Assembly (NCBI GenBank): GCA_963402885.1
Contig: OY727102.1
Span: 15,252,001-15,316,000, forward strand
Source: Antedon bifida
Lineage: Eukaryota > Echinodermata > Crinoidea > Comatulida > Antedonidae
Direction of reading: 5' to 3'
Length of the DNA: 64,000 nucleotides
Part shown: positions 13,628-25,885 of the stretch, piece after piece
Layout of the letters: every line of letters starts with the position of its first letter
How positions within the stretch are numbered: position 1 is the first letter of the stretch
The notes under the pieces: generated by a model
Database searches by the model: none
Told to the model about the DNA's origin: nothing
The model's input: only the letters and a program-made list of their open reading frames with translations
Program-made: the position numbers and the translations under genes

Positions 13628-13890
13628 AACATTTATGAACCATTGTTTATGAGAAACAATGCTCTTCTAAAGCTAGTTTCAATCTTTCCCACTGTGAACC
13701 TTGCTATTGTTTTAGCTTTCACACCAGTCCCACCCAATTTCACTTCCCAAAGTATATTGATCGAAACGTCGAGAAACTCAACAGTTCTTTTCAGAACTAT
13801 GTGGTGTACCGCAAACTTTATAACAACATTTGATTTCACCATTCAAACCTTCAAACATTTATGAACCTCATGCTGATGAGAAAACATTAT
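13628..13890 (-). repeat. Penelope-like fragment with flanking direct repeats
   Basis: On the - strand the segment 13751-13819 reads AAAGTTTGCGGTACACCAC, TAGTTCTGAAAAGAACTGTT and CTCGACGTTTCGATC in that order. The same series occurs at 46840 and 63183. The segment is flanked by a direct repeat (ACATTTATGAACC near 13629 and again near 13855), giving a ~225-bp unit. ACGTTTCGAT next to a GAACTG hairpin is common at Penelope-like element ends; that assignment is inference. Confidence 0.5.
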
Positions 13891-15674
13891 AAGCCTTGGA
13901 ATTAATGTCTTACTCAGACATGAACACATAGATTTCATTATTTCAATTCAAAAACTATCAATGTTGATTGAACATGCTGGTATTTTGAAGCTGTTTGATT
14001 GTATTTTACTGAATTGCCCATATTTGTTAGGTTTAGGTTCTAGTTGGAAATTTGCTTAGTAAATATTTAGTAAAAAACATACACGTATCATACCTTTATT
14101 TGTTTTGTCTATAGGTACATGTTAATGTTTGATTTTGGTCGAAATAAATGCAGAATTTAATTGAATACTTGAAGACAAATTAAAACACTCGGTCGTAAAG
14201 AACACTATTATAACTTAAAAGACTAGAGACTTTAGGTGAGTCTAGCTATTAAAGTACAGGAACAGGAAATGGTATAGTGCCCTCTATTTGTTCCTGCTCT
14301 CAAAACTTTCCCTAAATGGTTGTATTGAATTGTATGTTGTCTTCCTCATATCAAATATATATAGCGGTCGTATTCACCATTAATACACTAAGAGAAACAC
14401 CCTAGCTTAAAATTTTAGAAGCAGTGGGCTCTTTCCAAAATCTATTTTTACCTGTGTTTTAAATGTTTTTATGCTACTGGTTAATGCTTTTATACAGTGA
14501 AATAACAAAATAAAAATAAGAAATACATTTTTGTTTGGGTGTTATATATTATGTAAATTGTGTATACAGCTGTGTATGACAATATTTAATGTTTTTGAGT
14601 TATTAACTCAATCAGAACATTTATTTATTTTTTTTTTTTCCATTATTACAATTAACTAATATTCACTTCGACAATGATGATGACATAGTTAATGTCAAAA
14701 TATTGAATCCCAACATGATGGCGTGTATTTAATTGCTTGGAGTATTTTATTGTGTACATTATTATGTACATAATTCTGCATAAATTGGCAGTTTCTAAGG
14801 GGTAATTTCCAGGGACCTATTTATTTACTGTCAATTCACATCTAATCCCTAGTTCCTTTTGGTAATTAAGCAAGATTATTACAGTTCCGTTTTGAATGTT
14901 TTGTTTAATCTTGAATCACAAAATTCAACACATTTTTATCTGTATGCTTCAGCTTTAATTGCCTTTAAACGCCTCACAGTGCATTCTTGAAGTAATTATA
15001 TTCATATTTCAATCTTTTATACTTATACTACATTAGTTTGAACTTAAATTTCTATTCATAATTGAATAAGTTGAATACGGTTGAAAATGCATCGCATATT
15101 TGCAATATATACATACAATTATTATCACTTACCGTATTACTGTAAAAAGAAATTATTATTTTTGTTTAAAGTTGGTCATCCTATGTGGCTTGTTTATAGA
15201 ATTTTATAGAATAGGATAGAGTCTATAAAATTGAATTTATTTCTTTATAAAATAAGATCTTCTTCAGGAGGTATCCCTCATCCAAAGCCTTCATTTACTT
15301 ACTCTTGTTTGCAATTCTTAACCATTTGTTTTCATTTTGTCTGTCAGATCATATCACCATCTAATTTTGGATTTGCCTCTATTTCTTTTCCCTATCCTTG
15401 GTTGCCAATTTAACATTTACAAAATTAAATGTTGACATTTGTTATTTGTAATGTTAAGATATATTTTGTTATACATTTGTTAATGTATCTGTTTCAAACA
15501 AACATACTACACCCACAATTACTTGAAATAAAGAAATGCAATCATTAACGCCTTTAATTACTTTCAAGAATTTTGTAGAAGTAATGTACTTTTTTTTTAC
15601 TAAACAAAAGGGACTGTTAAAAATGCAATTTGCCCGAACCATAATACCCAACTGACTACACAAGGCTAGTTTTC

Positions 15675-15825
15675 TAAAGCGTTGTGTACACTATCAAACT
15701 AGTTCATGACTAAAAAGTGTGATGTGCTCAAATATGTTAGAGATATGCTAAAATATGGTAGTGTCCATATATAGGCACATCATATTTTTTGTCACATAAA
15801 CTTTGATAGTGTAGCTAGAGCTTTA
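15675..15825 (+). mobile_element. MITE family A, copy 2
   Basis: It starts TAAAGCGTTGTGTACACTAT and ends ACTTTGATAGTGTAGC then TAGAGCTTTA, so the ends are inverted copies of each other. Internal blocks GTGTGATGTGCTCAAATATG and ATATATAGGCACATCA match the other family members. Non-coding. Confidence 0.75.
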
Positions 15826-16249
15826 TGTAACAAATATCCTTACACAAATGACATGAATGAATATACAACATTTATCCTGTCTACTCATGACAAACACATT
15901 GATTGACAGAAAACAGAACACGGAACTTTATGATATGACCAATCGAAATGGTTATATAAAAGTAATAATAATTGGTTAGATCCATTGGATTGATGTTGCA
16001 TTGACCTTTGAAAGTAATTCATTAGACTAGTTGCAATGGTCATGTTGTGTTAAGGATGTGACTCAACTCATCTAACTTTAATTCAAATTATCATTTTGAA
16101 GGGCGAATTGCACAAACTTTTCAACTTAAAGTGTTCAAAATGTTAGCTATTTATGTAAAATTCTCTCCACGAATGAATTAATCTTTTAACAAAGAATGTC
16201 ACAAGTTATAATTATTAAATCATGTCACATGATTTGAATTATATAAAAA

Positions 16250-16802
16250 ACTAGAGGGTACTCCGAGAGTACAAACCTCCGCCTACTGTGAAATTCTCCT
16301 ACATAAAATGTCTCCGGAAAATAAATTTTTTTTAAATTTTTTTTATTAGTTCTAAGTGTAAAAAGGCTAACTGCACACTACAAAGTTGTGGATGAGAGTT
16401 TGGTGTAATGGTTATGTATCCAGTCTCTCACAGTTGAAATCGCTGGTTCAAGTCCCGCTGAGGGTTTTTTTTTTTATTTCTTTTTTTTGTAGACCTTGAT
16501 CTTTGACCCTGACCCTTCAAAATTTAACCAAAATTAAATGATGAGTCATTGATCATTGTGGCTAAGTTTGATGAGAATCGGATAAAAACTGTGGTCTCTT
16601 GGCAGTAAAATAGTATTTTGTCAGTTGTGACCTTGACCTATGACCTTTTCCCCTCAAATTCGAACTCGTCTGAGCTTTTGGGGTATAGATCATTGTGGCC
16701 AAATTTGGTGAGAATCGGATAAAAACTGTGGCCTCCAGGCTGTTCACACACACACAAACATACATACAGGGGTGAAAATATAACCTCCTTGGCGGAGGTA
16801 AT
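16250..16802. mobile_element. SINE-like composite element ending in the CCTCCTTGGCGGAGG motif
   Basis: The left end AACTAGAGGGTACTCCGAGA then GTACAAACCTCCGCC and the right end AACCTCCTTGGCGGAGGTAA carry inverted ACCTCCGCC / GGCGGAGGT blocks. Elements with these ends occur in many marine invertebrates (recollection, not checked). Inside, a ~55-bp block starting GATCATTGTGGC and running through GAGAATCGGATAAAAACTGT occurs twice, 137 bp apart (16551 and 16688). Just before the right end there is a CACACA / CATACATACAGGGG tract. A tRNA-like promoter region is embedded near the left side. Confidence 0.65.
16393..16464 (+). repeat. tRNA-derived SINE head (box A and box B)
   Basis: TGGTGTAATGGTTA (16401) fits an RNA polymerase III box A and GGTTCAAGTCC (16445) fits box B, at tRNA-like spacing. 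The arrangement resembles a diverged tRNA followed by a T-rich stretch. It is embedded in the larger element at 16250-16802, either as its promoter or as a nested insertion. Confidence 0.65.
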
Positions 16803-17033
16803 AAACATTTTTGTATTGGTATTGTGCAGTATGGTAATTAATATTATGTGGAATACCATGTTGTATTTTAACAAAATCCAAACATACTGATATATTATAT
16901 TATTTTTACTGATCAATGTTTGATTTATTAATTTCTCACTGTCTTAAAAATTATTGTAATTTTTCAAGAAAAGTAACAGCATCAGCTACACCGTATTGTA
17001 TGCCAGTACAAAGAGAGAGATAGAGAAAAATGA

Positions 17034-17190
17034 TACAGTAGAAAGTGTCCCCGTGAATAGGGGTTGGCAGTATAGTGTTTAAATATATTGCCCCTCATTT
17101 ATTTCACATAAAAGTGTTTTACAGGAACGTCCTCTCTTAGTTTTGGTGACTCTTTAATAGTGGTGACACAAAAGAGGGATTCAACTATAG
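17034..17190. repeat. Dispersed 'AGGGGACA' repeat copy next to SMG5 exon
   Basis: It begins ACAGTAGAAAGTGTCCCCGT then GAATAGGGGTTGGCAG. The right side is degraded (GGAACGTCCTCTC, then GGGATTCAACTATAGTAG). It ends about 45 bp before the SMG5 exon at 17237, so the exon's upstream intron flank is partly transposon-derived. Confidence 0.55.
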
Positions 17191-17236
17191 TAGATACCAA
17201 CTTTTTAAATTGGGTATATTTGTTTTTTCCTTCCAG

Positions 17237-17296
17237 GCTGAAGAAGAAACGAGAAGAAATCAACTCATGAGAGATATGGCCCAACTAAGGCTTCAG
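17237..17296 (+). CDS. SMG5: SMG5 coding exon 1 of 5 visible (pre-PIN segment)
   Basis: The 60-bp exon encodes AEEETRRNQLMRDMAQLRLQ. The core MRDMAQLRLQ is near-identical to the vertebrate SMG5 segment just before the PIN domain (recollection of the family). It is bounded by CCTTCCAG upstream and GTAAAT downstream, with phase 0 at both ends. The charged, helical composition suits the linker before the PIN domain. SMG5 works in nonsense-mediated mRNA decay: with SMG7 it binds phosphorylated UPF1 and promotes its dephosphorylation and mRNA decay. Confidence 0.88.
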
Positions 17297-20200
17297 GTAA
17301 ATACATTTTTTCATAATAAAAATATTCTGATCATCCTTAAAAATAATATATGACCCTAACTACTGCGTTGTTTAATATTTAGCTAAATCACAAATCATTG
17401 AGACTACATAAATTCAATAAATTAAGCATTTAATTATTAATAAAATTTAACGATTAATCTTTTCCTTGAAATTACAGTTTATGTTTTTCTACTTAGAAAC
17501 TAATTAATTTTCGTATCAGATAAAATTGCGGTAAATGTATCCTTATCTCCAACATTCAGAATCAACATAGCGTATTAAGTAAGGTGCATATTTTAAACTC
17601 TGACTTATAAATAAGGGAAACTGATCAATTTGTGTCAGAACTATTTTGTTTTTAAGTTGATCGATTAAGAGTTAGTATTTAGATGACATCCTGAACATCT
17701 ATTTTAATCGAAGGGATTTACAGCCTACGGGGTGCCATATTTATGGTGCCTGTTATCTATAATGTTCTGGTTAACTTGTGAAATAATGAGGAGTATTTGA
17801 AGGTATTAGCTGTCCATCAAGGACTGATTTAAAAGGTTCAAAAGCATGAATGCATAAATGACCATTTCTTCACTTCAAGCACTTTTGTTCTAAAAGTCTT
17901 ACGATGAAATGTGTTGAAGCTAAAACCTTCGTACTATAGCGTGTACTTTTTTCATGCCTTCATAAAACGTTTTAACAGCAGAATGTGTAGACGCATTTAA
18001 AAGTGGAGCCTTGGTACGGAAATACTGTATATAATACTGTTTCTGGTAGTTTATAGATAAAGATTGTTTTGCAGTCAAATCGTTTTACTGAAATATAACA
18101 TGTTCCCTCAGGTATCAGTGATTGTGCAATGATGTAATTATTACCCCCAACACTGTTAGAAGGAAGTGCGAAACACTTTACATGCCACTTTTCTGGTAAT
18201 AAGCATTTACGGTCAAATATTGCACTGACAACTTTGTTGGGTTGACATTATCTTGATCTAATTGAGGTCAAATTAAGAAAGCTTTATAAAGCTTTTAAAC
18301 ATTTTATCCAGTAGAAACATGCAATAAGTAAACTGTATCAATGTAGAAGGTTTAAAACAAAGTTCCAGAAGAGGTCTCTAATTGTGTGCTGGGTCTTCTT
18401 TTATGTCCTGGGTCTTTTTCCTATGTCCTGTCCTGGAATGATGACTATAGGGTCGTCTGGAGATTATTTGCAACCCTAAAAAAATTTATTGTAAATAGTT
18501 TATGATCTTTAACATTACAACCAGTGTGCATGTATTTTGACTCTTTCCTTTCCCACTTCTTCCATCGATTTTTTTTTTGTCTCACTGTTCAAATACCTAC
18601 CCTTTTTCATACGTTACCACATTAAAAAAAGCACCCTATTTGAATAAACTATTACAATTGTGAGTTTATATATTTTAAACACATCTTTTTACTTGTTTTG
18701 TCTACTCTATTGGGAAAGACAAAATGTTGGTGAAAATGAAAGAAATGAAAATAATCAATGAATTCACTGCAAAACTGACAGGTGATCCTAAGGCTAATGT
18801 TGTTTATCATAGTTTTTATGATCATTTTGTTACTTTCTTTTTAATCTAGCATGCCAGAGTTTGGTTAACAATCAAGATAAAAGAGAAAAATAGGGGAGAC
18901 CATTTCGTATGCACAATTTAAGAAAGCCTCAAGCTTAGGCCTAGACCAAAATATCATCTAGATGAAAAAATAGACAAAATAGCTACTTCTCTAAAACTAT
19001 AGTAGGCCATAAGAAGAGATGCTTTCTTCAGATTGTTTTGTAATTGATGGATATTTATTTTATATTGTACAATGAATTAATACTTTTGTAGCATAGACAA
19101 TGAATATGGAATACGTTGTTATACAGTACAAAGTGGCAATAAAGATTTTTTCAAAAATTTGATTTTAAATTAAATAAACAACAGCATTTAAAACATGACA
19201 CAAAGCATTGATATGCTGTATCTACATTTATTTCAGATAGTGATTTTTAAATTACATAATTAAACTGATTTAAAAATAAAACCTATAGGCCTCATTTAAT
19301 CATTAAATTTAATTACAAAAAAAATTATTGCATTACTTAGAGAAAATAATTTCAAACACTACTGATAGAGAAAACATTCTTATATAATATTAAGGGCATG
19401 TTAACCTACTATAAATTATGGACAAAATAAATGTTATTGAACATTAATTGAACATTTACACCTAAAAAATGTCTCTCAAGAAATAAGCACCCAATAGGCC
19501 ACTTTAATCAATGTTGTAGGGATTTTGAAAAGACAAGCAAGGAAATAAAATAAGGATATTTTCACAAGAATAAAATACACAACTTTTAAAAACTTGTATT
19601 CAAATGATAGTGCATGTTGACTAATTATCTTCGACACATTTTCTTCGTAATTGTATTGCCCTGTCCATGTTAATCAGATTGAACAAGTTCTTCTTGGCTC
19701 AGAGGAAATGCTGGTTCGAAAATAACAGTAATTTTCTATTGGTTTTGTTTGCGTATCAGCTTGCGGAGTAGCGCCAGTCTGTCTCTAAAGATCTCCAAAA
19801 TTGACAAATTACGATTTACCCACAAGGCTAACATAGTCATCATTTTTTGTCAGGGTTAATAAGAATTTTTTTTCTTTCTCTGGATTTAAAACAAATATCA
19901 ATTTGTTTTGTATATAATTTTCAATTATTATAAGTTATTATAATCATTTCAGCTTACTTTAGTGATTCTTTAGACATGACGTAAGATATTCATAATCATT
20001 AGCTCCTTTCAAACAGGTTTTGGCAGTACTGCGGTAAGCAAGCATGAGTTATATTGCCGGTTTAGACACAATTCCCATAGAAGGTGAATTGTGCCAATTA
20101 TATGGTTTTCTGTATGAAAAGGGTTTAAGTCAGAATACAGTATATCTTTCTATTGTTCCACCCAATAATTTCAATGTTTTAACAAAAGTTATTAATTTCA

Positions 20201-21779
20201 ACTTTAAAGTAGCATTAAGCAAGCTAGCAGGTTATTATAAAATACATTGTTTTGAAGGTACTAATACTATAGGCAATTAATGTGACCCATTTCCAAATAC
20301 ATGTGTTTGTATATGCTTGTTTTGTTCATTGTGTTTATTCACGCATTTAATTGTTTTTGACATTGAAATATTACAGCCTATAATCTGGAGAAACACACAG
20401 AAAAAAAAACAATTCAAACTTCTCAATTACTTTTTATTGTCCACCATAAAATTAACTTATATTGAATGATATACCTGTCAACAGAAAAAAAAATCAATTT
20501 ATTACTGTATTGTACATTGCCTCGCCCTTCAGATGGGATTTAAAGTAGTGTACAAGTCTTACTGTATATTGCACATGTTCACAATAAAGAACACTATTTG
20601 ATAAGAATTGTGGTTCATTTCTCAGTGTGATGATCATGGTACTGAGCTTTATGGCAAACCTTCTTATAATAAAGAGGGCACCAATAAATACATCAATTGC
20701 ATAAGTCTAAGAACATACACCCCCTTTTTTTAAAATTAAACATAAAACTGGATCCTTATTTTTGGTTATTTTCAAATTCCTTTCTGTCAAATACTATCAT
20801 TCAATCCTACAGGCTTCCGATACTCTCCATTCATCTTCGGTTTTCTAAGTTGTCTTCATCTAATACCCTTCAACAAATCCTTCCAATCAATCTTCACATT
20901 CGCATTTCTAATCCTCTGTACGTCTAACCTCAGTCGACCAATCCCGAGTCTAACAAATTCTATTCATCTAATCTCTTCCATCAATTCTCACCATTGTACT
21001 ACCATAGCTTTCCAATCTTTCATTCAACATCCCACAATGTCTTTTTCAATTGCTTTTAATCATACCATACATCCCAGGCCATCCAGCTTAGAGTGCAACA
21101 TGTCAACTGATGAGAAAAACATAAAGAAAAGAAAAATAGAGGAGAGAAGAACATTACATTATTAATAATACAGTACATCAACTGATAAAGGTTTTAGAAA
21201 ATCTTAACAGATTGTTAAATTATAAGTTTTAATAGCCTCCCCTTCCTCCAATTCTGTCTCACCAAAATATGCTTCATCGAAAACCTTCTTATCCATTTTA
21301 TGTACTACTCACACATGATTGAGTCATTATTCCTAGTACCCTACTGGATCCCCTCATCTAAGCCATGACACAGGGGAATTCTAAGTTTTAGTTGTAGTAC
21401 TTAGTTTGACACTGTGCTTAGATTTAGCCAAACCGCCCACTTAAATAATCCTAATTTAGCTGTCAGTGTAATAAGTTGATGATTTGTAGTAAAGTAGCTA
21501 TTTTAAGAATAAAATAATTTTCAATAAAAATATTAAAATAATAATATTAAAATTTTGTTTAGGTGCCATATGCACTTGTAATATATTCTAATCAACGTGA
21601 TTGTTTTAAAATTCATATAACTTAGTTAAATAATCTATTTATTACAATTTGTTTATCCAACTTTGCAGATAAGTTGCTTGTCTTTAGTTCAAAAACATAA
21701 GAATAATATGAAACAGTAAAGATTTAAACTTGAAGCTTAAAGTAGCAATGAAAGAAAAATCAGTTGTACAAACTTGTGA

Positions 21780-22260
21780 AAACTTTTTGACCTACTACTA
21801 GTTTATTTAAACTTTGCTGCCCTTTTTCCTGTGCCAAACATCTTATTCATGGAGTCCCTTGTCTACATTGAAACTCCAAAGTGACAGTTTATATTTCATC
21901 ATATCCCCACTGTCATTCTGTAGAATTGATACGTTTTGGTAATGTCGGGAATAAACTGACCTACTACAATTGCGGTTTGCATGTTAACCGCTTGAAGTAA
22001 CCACGTATCTGCCCCAGTGTTGTCACATCTCCAGGGAAAAGGATGATATAGAATTTCCGTTTGTTTGCTATCAAACGAGGGATTACAATCTCTAGATAAT
22101 GTCAGTCAATACAACCCAACTGATTTGTTCTTGTTAATAGATGAGTCAATTCTTGAAGAGCCACTTGCAGGAATCTAGTCCGCTTGTGCTGAGTGACTGC
22201 CACACCAATCAATCTGTGCTTCTTGATATAATTTAATAATCATTACTTTGATAGCGATGA
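21780..22260. other. Higher-complexity non-coding block in SMG5 intron
   Basis: This stretch is less AT-biased than its surroundings and lacks simple repeats, terminal inverted repeats and long open frames. It contains blocks such as TGACTGCCACACCAATCAAT and AATTGCGGTTTGCATG. It may be an intronic regulatory or conserved non-coding element. This rests on composition only. Confidence 0.25.
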
Positions 22261-23302
22261 TTTGTTTGGTTAGTTTTTGAATTTGGCGTCTAAGATATGT
22301 TACTTGCGATGTTTACTAGCAACAATAATCTTTTGAGTATTAATTTTGCTGTCAAAATAGGTGAGGAGTAACAGGGGCTCAGTATTTTCTTCCTAGATGG
22401 CCTTGTGAATTTAATATTCAGAACAACTGCAAGATTAGTTTTGAATTTGTATCCTGTTGTCAAAACTTTTTTTCTGTTTCAGCACAATCCAACAATTCAC
22501 TTTATCCTTGAATCGCAATTATCCTGTCGATCTCTTAATCTCACATTTTGTTTTGTTATTTCTGTTTTAATTACATTTACTTCTGAATGAAACAATTATA
22601 CATAATTATTATATATAACTAGCGGTTTACCCGTCCAATGGATGGTGAGCATCTAATTAATCAATTTAGAATGAACTCTTTGCAGCTTTTGACTGTGATA
22701 GAGAATATGGCTGACAATTACCGAATGCAGCATTCACCCATTGTATAAAAATTGGTCTAAAAAACACATTTGTCACAAAAATTTGCCATTCTACCATAAA
22801 GGGAAATAGCTTAAAAGGCACAAGTATTGATCATGTAGTTTAGAAATTTGGTTTAAACGTACTGTACTGTATAAACAGTGGTAACAAAATCTTTTCAAAA
22901 ACAGAAGTCTACTTGTCAGGTTTTCCTCCTAATTCAACTAAATGTCAAAACAATTTGTTGAAATTGTACTGTTAAAGAATAAATTCATATAGTGAAAATG
23001 ATTGTCATGACAGGCGTTTCTTGAAGAAGATGATAAGGATATATTTATAGATACTTTCTATTGTTATTCACTTTGTTTTATATAATCCCTGGTGTTTCAA
23101 ATACAAAAGTCTTCAACTACTGATATCATAGAATATGAAATTGTTACAAAAAGTTTAATATTGGCAATGTTTATGAAATGCTAAATGTTTTTCCATTTTT
23201 CATATACCCCTCCTCTACACCTGAAGATGGCCAAAAAAAACATAAAAATTAATGATTGCAGTAATTGTTTATAAACAAAAACCATGTTAATAGACTTTAA
23301 GG

Positions 23303-23490
23303 GTATGTTCAGACTCGCCCTTAAATTTAACGCCACAGATTACCACATTGCGCTATATAACAAATCGAAACAAACGCTGCTAGTGGTGTTCTAGAAGCAG
23401 TTTGTTTGCATACTGTAATTAGGTTGTGTTGATTTGTTTGTGCTCTAAAGTTAGACACCGCAATGTGACTGCTATTTGGTTTCTGCTGAA
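23303..23490. mobile_element. Inverted-repeat element, possible MITE
   Basis: Nested inverted blocks surround one centre. AAACAAACGCTGCT (about 23370) pairs imperfectly with AGAAGCAGTTTGTTT (about 23392), and CACATTGCG (about 23345) pairs with CGCAATGTG (about 23459). This is the fold-back organisation of a MITE. The outer ends (starting near GGGTATGTTCAGACTCG) are not clearly matched, so the boundaries are approximate. Confidence 0.5.
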
Positions 23491-24277
23491 AAACACTCAT
23501 TTAAAAACAGTAATGCATATAGTACTGCAATATACACACACTTTCTGACCCCCTACTTCACCTCCTAAACGTTTTACACAATTAAAGTTAGATTAAAATT
23601 AGTATTGTGGCAAAAACAAAATGATGAAAGTGACATTAAATGAGAAAACAATATTATCATGACTGACTTAAGAAAGCATTTGAACATTTCTTTTCTATTA
23701 CATTTGGGAAACATGACATAAACGTTACACGAATATTAATTTAGATTTATTTCCAGTCGTGTAACCTACAAAATCAAAAACATATGGCATTGAAGCAAAA
23801 TCAATTACGAGTAATTTCCAATTTCAAATATTACGATATGAATTTGTCAATGTAAATTGCAGTTCAGTGCGATGATGAATTCCATGTTCTGCGTATGATA
23901 TTTTAGCTTCCATACAAGCTTTACGATATACAGTAACAGGAAAATTTCTTTTTTTAAGGTTATTTAAAAGTTTTTCCATTATTATTTAATTATATTATTG
24001 TTTAAATGACAAAAAATATGATGATAATTAATTAATAATGATTATTTCATAAGAACTTAACTTTAGTAAAAAGATCACTAGATTTTATTTGCTATTTTTA
24101 AGGATTTCTTTTTGATTATCCAATAACAAATATTTGAATAGATTATGTTATTCAACCCAGCTTATTAATGAGTCCATGCACCTTAGAAACATTTTCAGGT
24201 AGATAAATCATGAATGATTCCACCGAACTTTCGAGTTAAAATAACTATAGTGGGACATTTAATTAATAGGCAAATTG

Positions 24278-24370
24278 CCTTAAAATGTGACATGTTTCAA
24301 GAAACTATTCTCATCATCAGAACAGAAAACAACGCCTAGAGTACTTATATACCAATAGGACAGGTTGTAT
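24278..24370 (-). repeat. Penelope-like fragment with hammerhead-like core
   Basis: It aligns to the repeat at positions 1-70. On the - strand it reads CTGATGA (24320-24314), then 15 bases able to form a GAGAA/TTCTT stem, then GAAA (24298-24295), CATG and TC. That order matches the conserved core of minimal hammerhead ribozymes known from Penelope-like elements (established knowledge). One bulged base at the stem base and a poor stem I argue that the copy is decayed. Confidence 0.4.
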
Positions 24371-24654
24371 GTAAATGAGAAGGTAATTAGCAAGATAAAA
24401 CACCAAGGAACGTAGGTAACAAACAATCATATGGCAAGCGTGACGCCTAAGTTATAGATTTGTTTGTTCAAGGAAGGTTTACTCCATTGTCAGGTAAAAT
24501 TGCGGTTGCTGTACATTAGCTGTATTGACCATTCATTCTCTTATTATAATATGACAAGCCAAGTAAAAATTAGTGAAATGGCTTAATACCTCTCATGATG
24601 ATTGCAACTCTACTCCCATATGGAACGCCTCCTCTGTGTTCAGTTCACATTTAT

Positions 24655-24927
24655 CATGCAGTACACACCAATCGTCATGCAGTACACACCAATCGTCATG
24701 CAGTACACACCAATCGTCATGCAGTACACACCAATAGTCATGCAGTACACACCAATCGTCATGCAGTACACACCAAACAACATGCAGTACACACCAATCG
24801 TCATGCAGTACACACCAAACACCATGCAGTACACACCAATCGTCATGCAGTACACACCAATCGTCATGCAGTACACACCAATGGTCATGCAGTACACACC
24901 AATGGTCATGCAGTACACACCAATAGT
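24655..24927. repeat. 21-bp minisatellite, 13 copies
   Basis: The unit TCATGCAGTACACACCAATC then G (21 bp) is repeated 13 times without indels. Variation is confined to the last bases of the unit (CAATCG, CAATAG, CAATGG, CAAACA, CAAACAC). Because 21 is a multiple of three, the array leaves several frames open on both strands; these frames are artefacts of the repeat. The array lies in an SMG5 intron, just before a SINE-like tail. Confidence 0.95.
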
Positions 24928-25000
24928 CAGGAGAGCCACCTTTGAGAGAAGGACAGTGATTGAGTTCACTTATGGTTATCCTTGGCAATTTTCCTAAAAT
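24928..25000 (+). repeat. SINE-like 3' tail beside the minisatellite
   Basis: GAGTTCACTTATGGTTATCC followed by TTGGCAATTTTCCT matches the 3' part of the SINE at 34415-34612 (GAATTCGCTCATGGCTATCC then TTGGCAGTTTGCCT). The minisatellite therefore seems to have expanded within, or immediately beside, a copy of that SINE. Confidence 0.5.
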
Positions 25001-25885
25001 TGAATAAATAAGTAAAAAAATAAAAATAAATGATGTATTTGAATTACATTATTGAAATTGAGTCTTTTGTTCGTATTTAGCCTAAATTATTGGGTGGGAT
25101 TAAATACTAAAACACAAGATTCTTGGTCATATGGTACTAATTTTGTGAGGAATTAATGCAACTATGTGTACAAAATTTAATTTTATTTAATATGATACAT
25201 AAAGTGAAAAGTAATGTTAAAACTGTTTTAGATTTGATTTTAATTGAGTTTATAAATGATTTCACCTCTATATACTAAAATGAAAGTGTCCACATTTCCT
25301 CTGAGCTTGTCATGTCGATCATATGAAACACATTTTTTTTTTTCAATGTTGTTTTGCTTCGGGATTAGTTCTATACACTCAACTGATTAAATTTGGAGAC
25401 TTGCACCTTTATCACTAATAACAGCAAATTATTAAAAATTGCGGGGGAATTTTTCTTGCCATATTTACTAACAAATTTAACTTCATAGGACTGATCAATT
25501 TATTGCCAGAATTAACTTGTCATAAATTAATTTGTAATAAATACAGTGAAAGTTTGTGTAAACACTGTACATACCTCACTTATGAGATTTGGCCAAATGC
25601 CCCAAGAGATATTCAAGCTATACTGTATCATAAGTCCTGCCTAAATTAAAATTGATAAATTGGCTGTAAAAACCTATGAAACTATTATGTTATGCTTACA
25701 AATTTAATTTGGCTAATTATCACAGGCTATTAATGAATGCTACAGCCTCTTGAGGGTTTGTGGCTGTTTACTTTATCCTTCTTGTTGTCTCAAATGTAAT
25801 CCCAGACAAATAAAATAGAAAATATCTTGCTTATTATTTCTAAATTCACATTCATAGAGAAACTCTGTAAGAATGAGAAAAAGCT

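Larger units (their letters stand above)
1..17236 (+). other. Sequence upstream of first visible SMG5 exon (probable intron)
   Basis: No coding exon could be supported here. The first recognised SMG5 exon begins at 17237 behind a pyrimidine tract and AG, so at least the right part is intron. The short open frames in this stretch have low-complexity AT-driven composition and do not resemble SMG5. The stretch does hold dispersed repeats, listed separately. Outside those repeats I see only AT-rich sequence and short TTA runs (for example 7597-7612). Missing upstream exons may lie before the window, or be too short and diverged to see. Confidence 0.5.

Noticed and set aside
13633-13864. Paired open frames of about 70 codons on both strands
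   Set aside because: They fall within a Penelope-like repeat fragment and show no reverse transcriptase or endonuclease motif.
24593-24997. Four overlapping repeat-protein frames of 109-131 codons on both strands
   Set aside because: All result from the 21-bp minisatellite, whose length is a multiple of three and contains no stop. No start context, splice evidence or conservation supports a protein.
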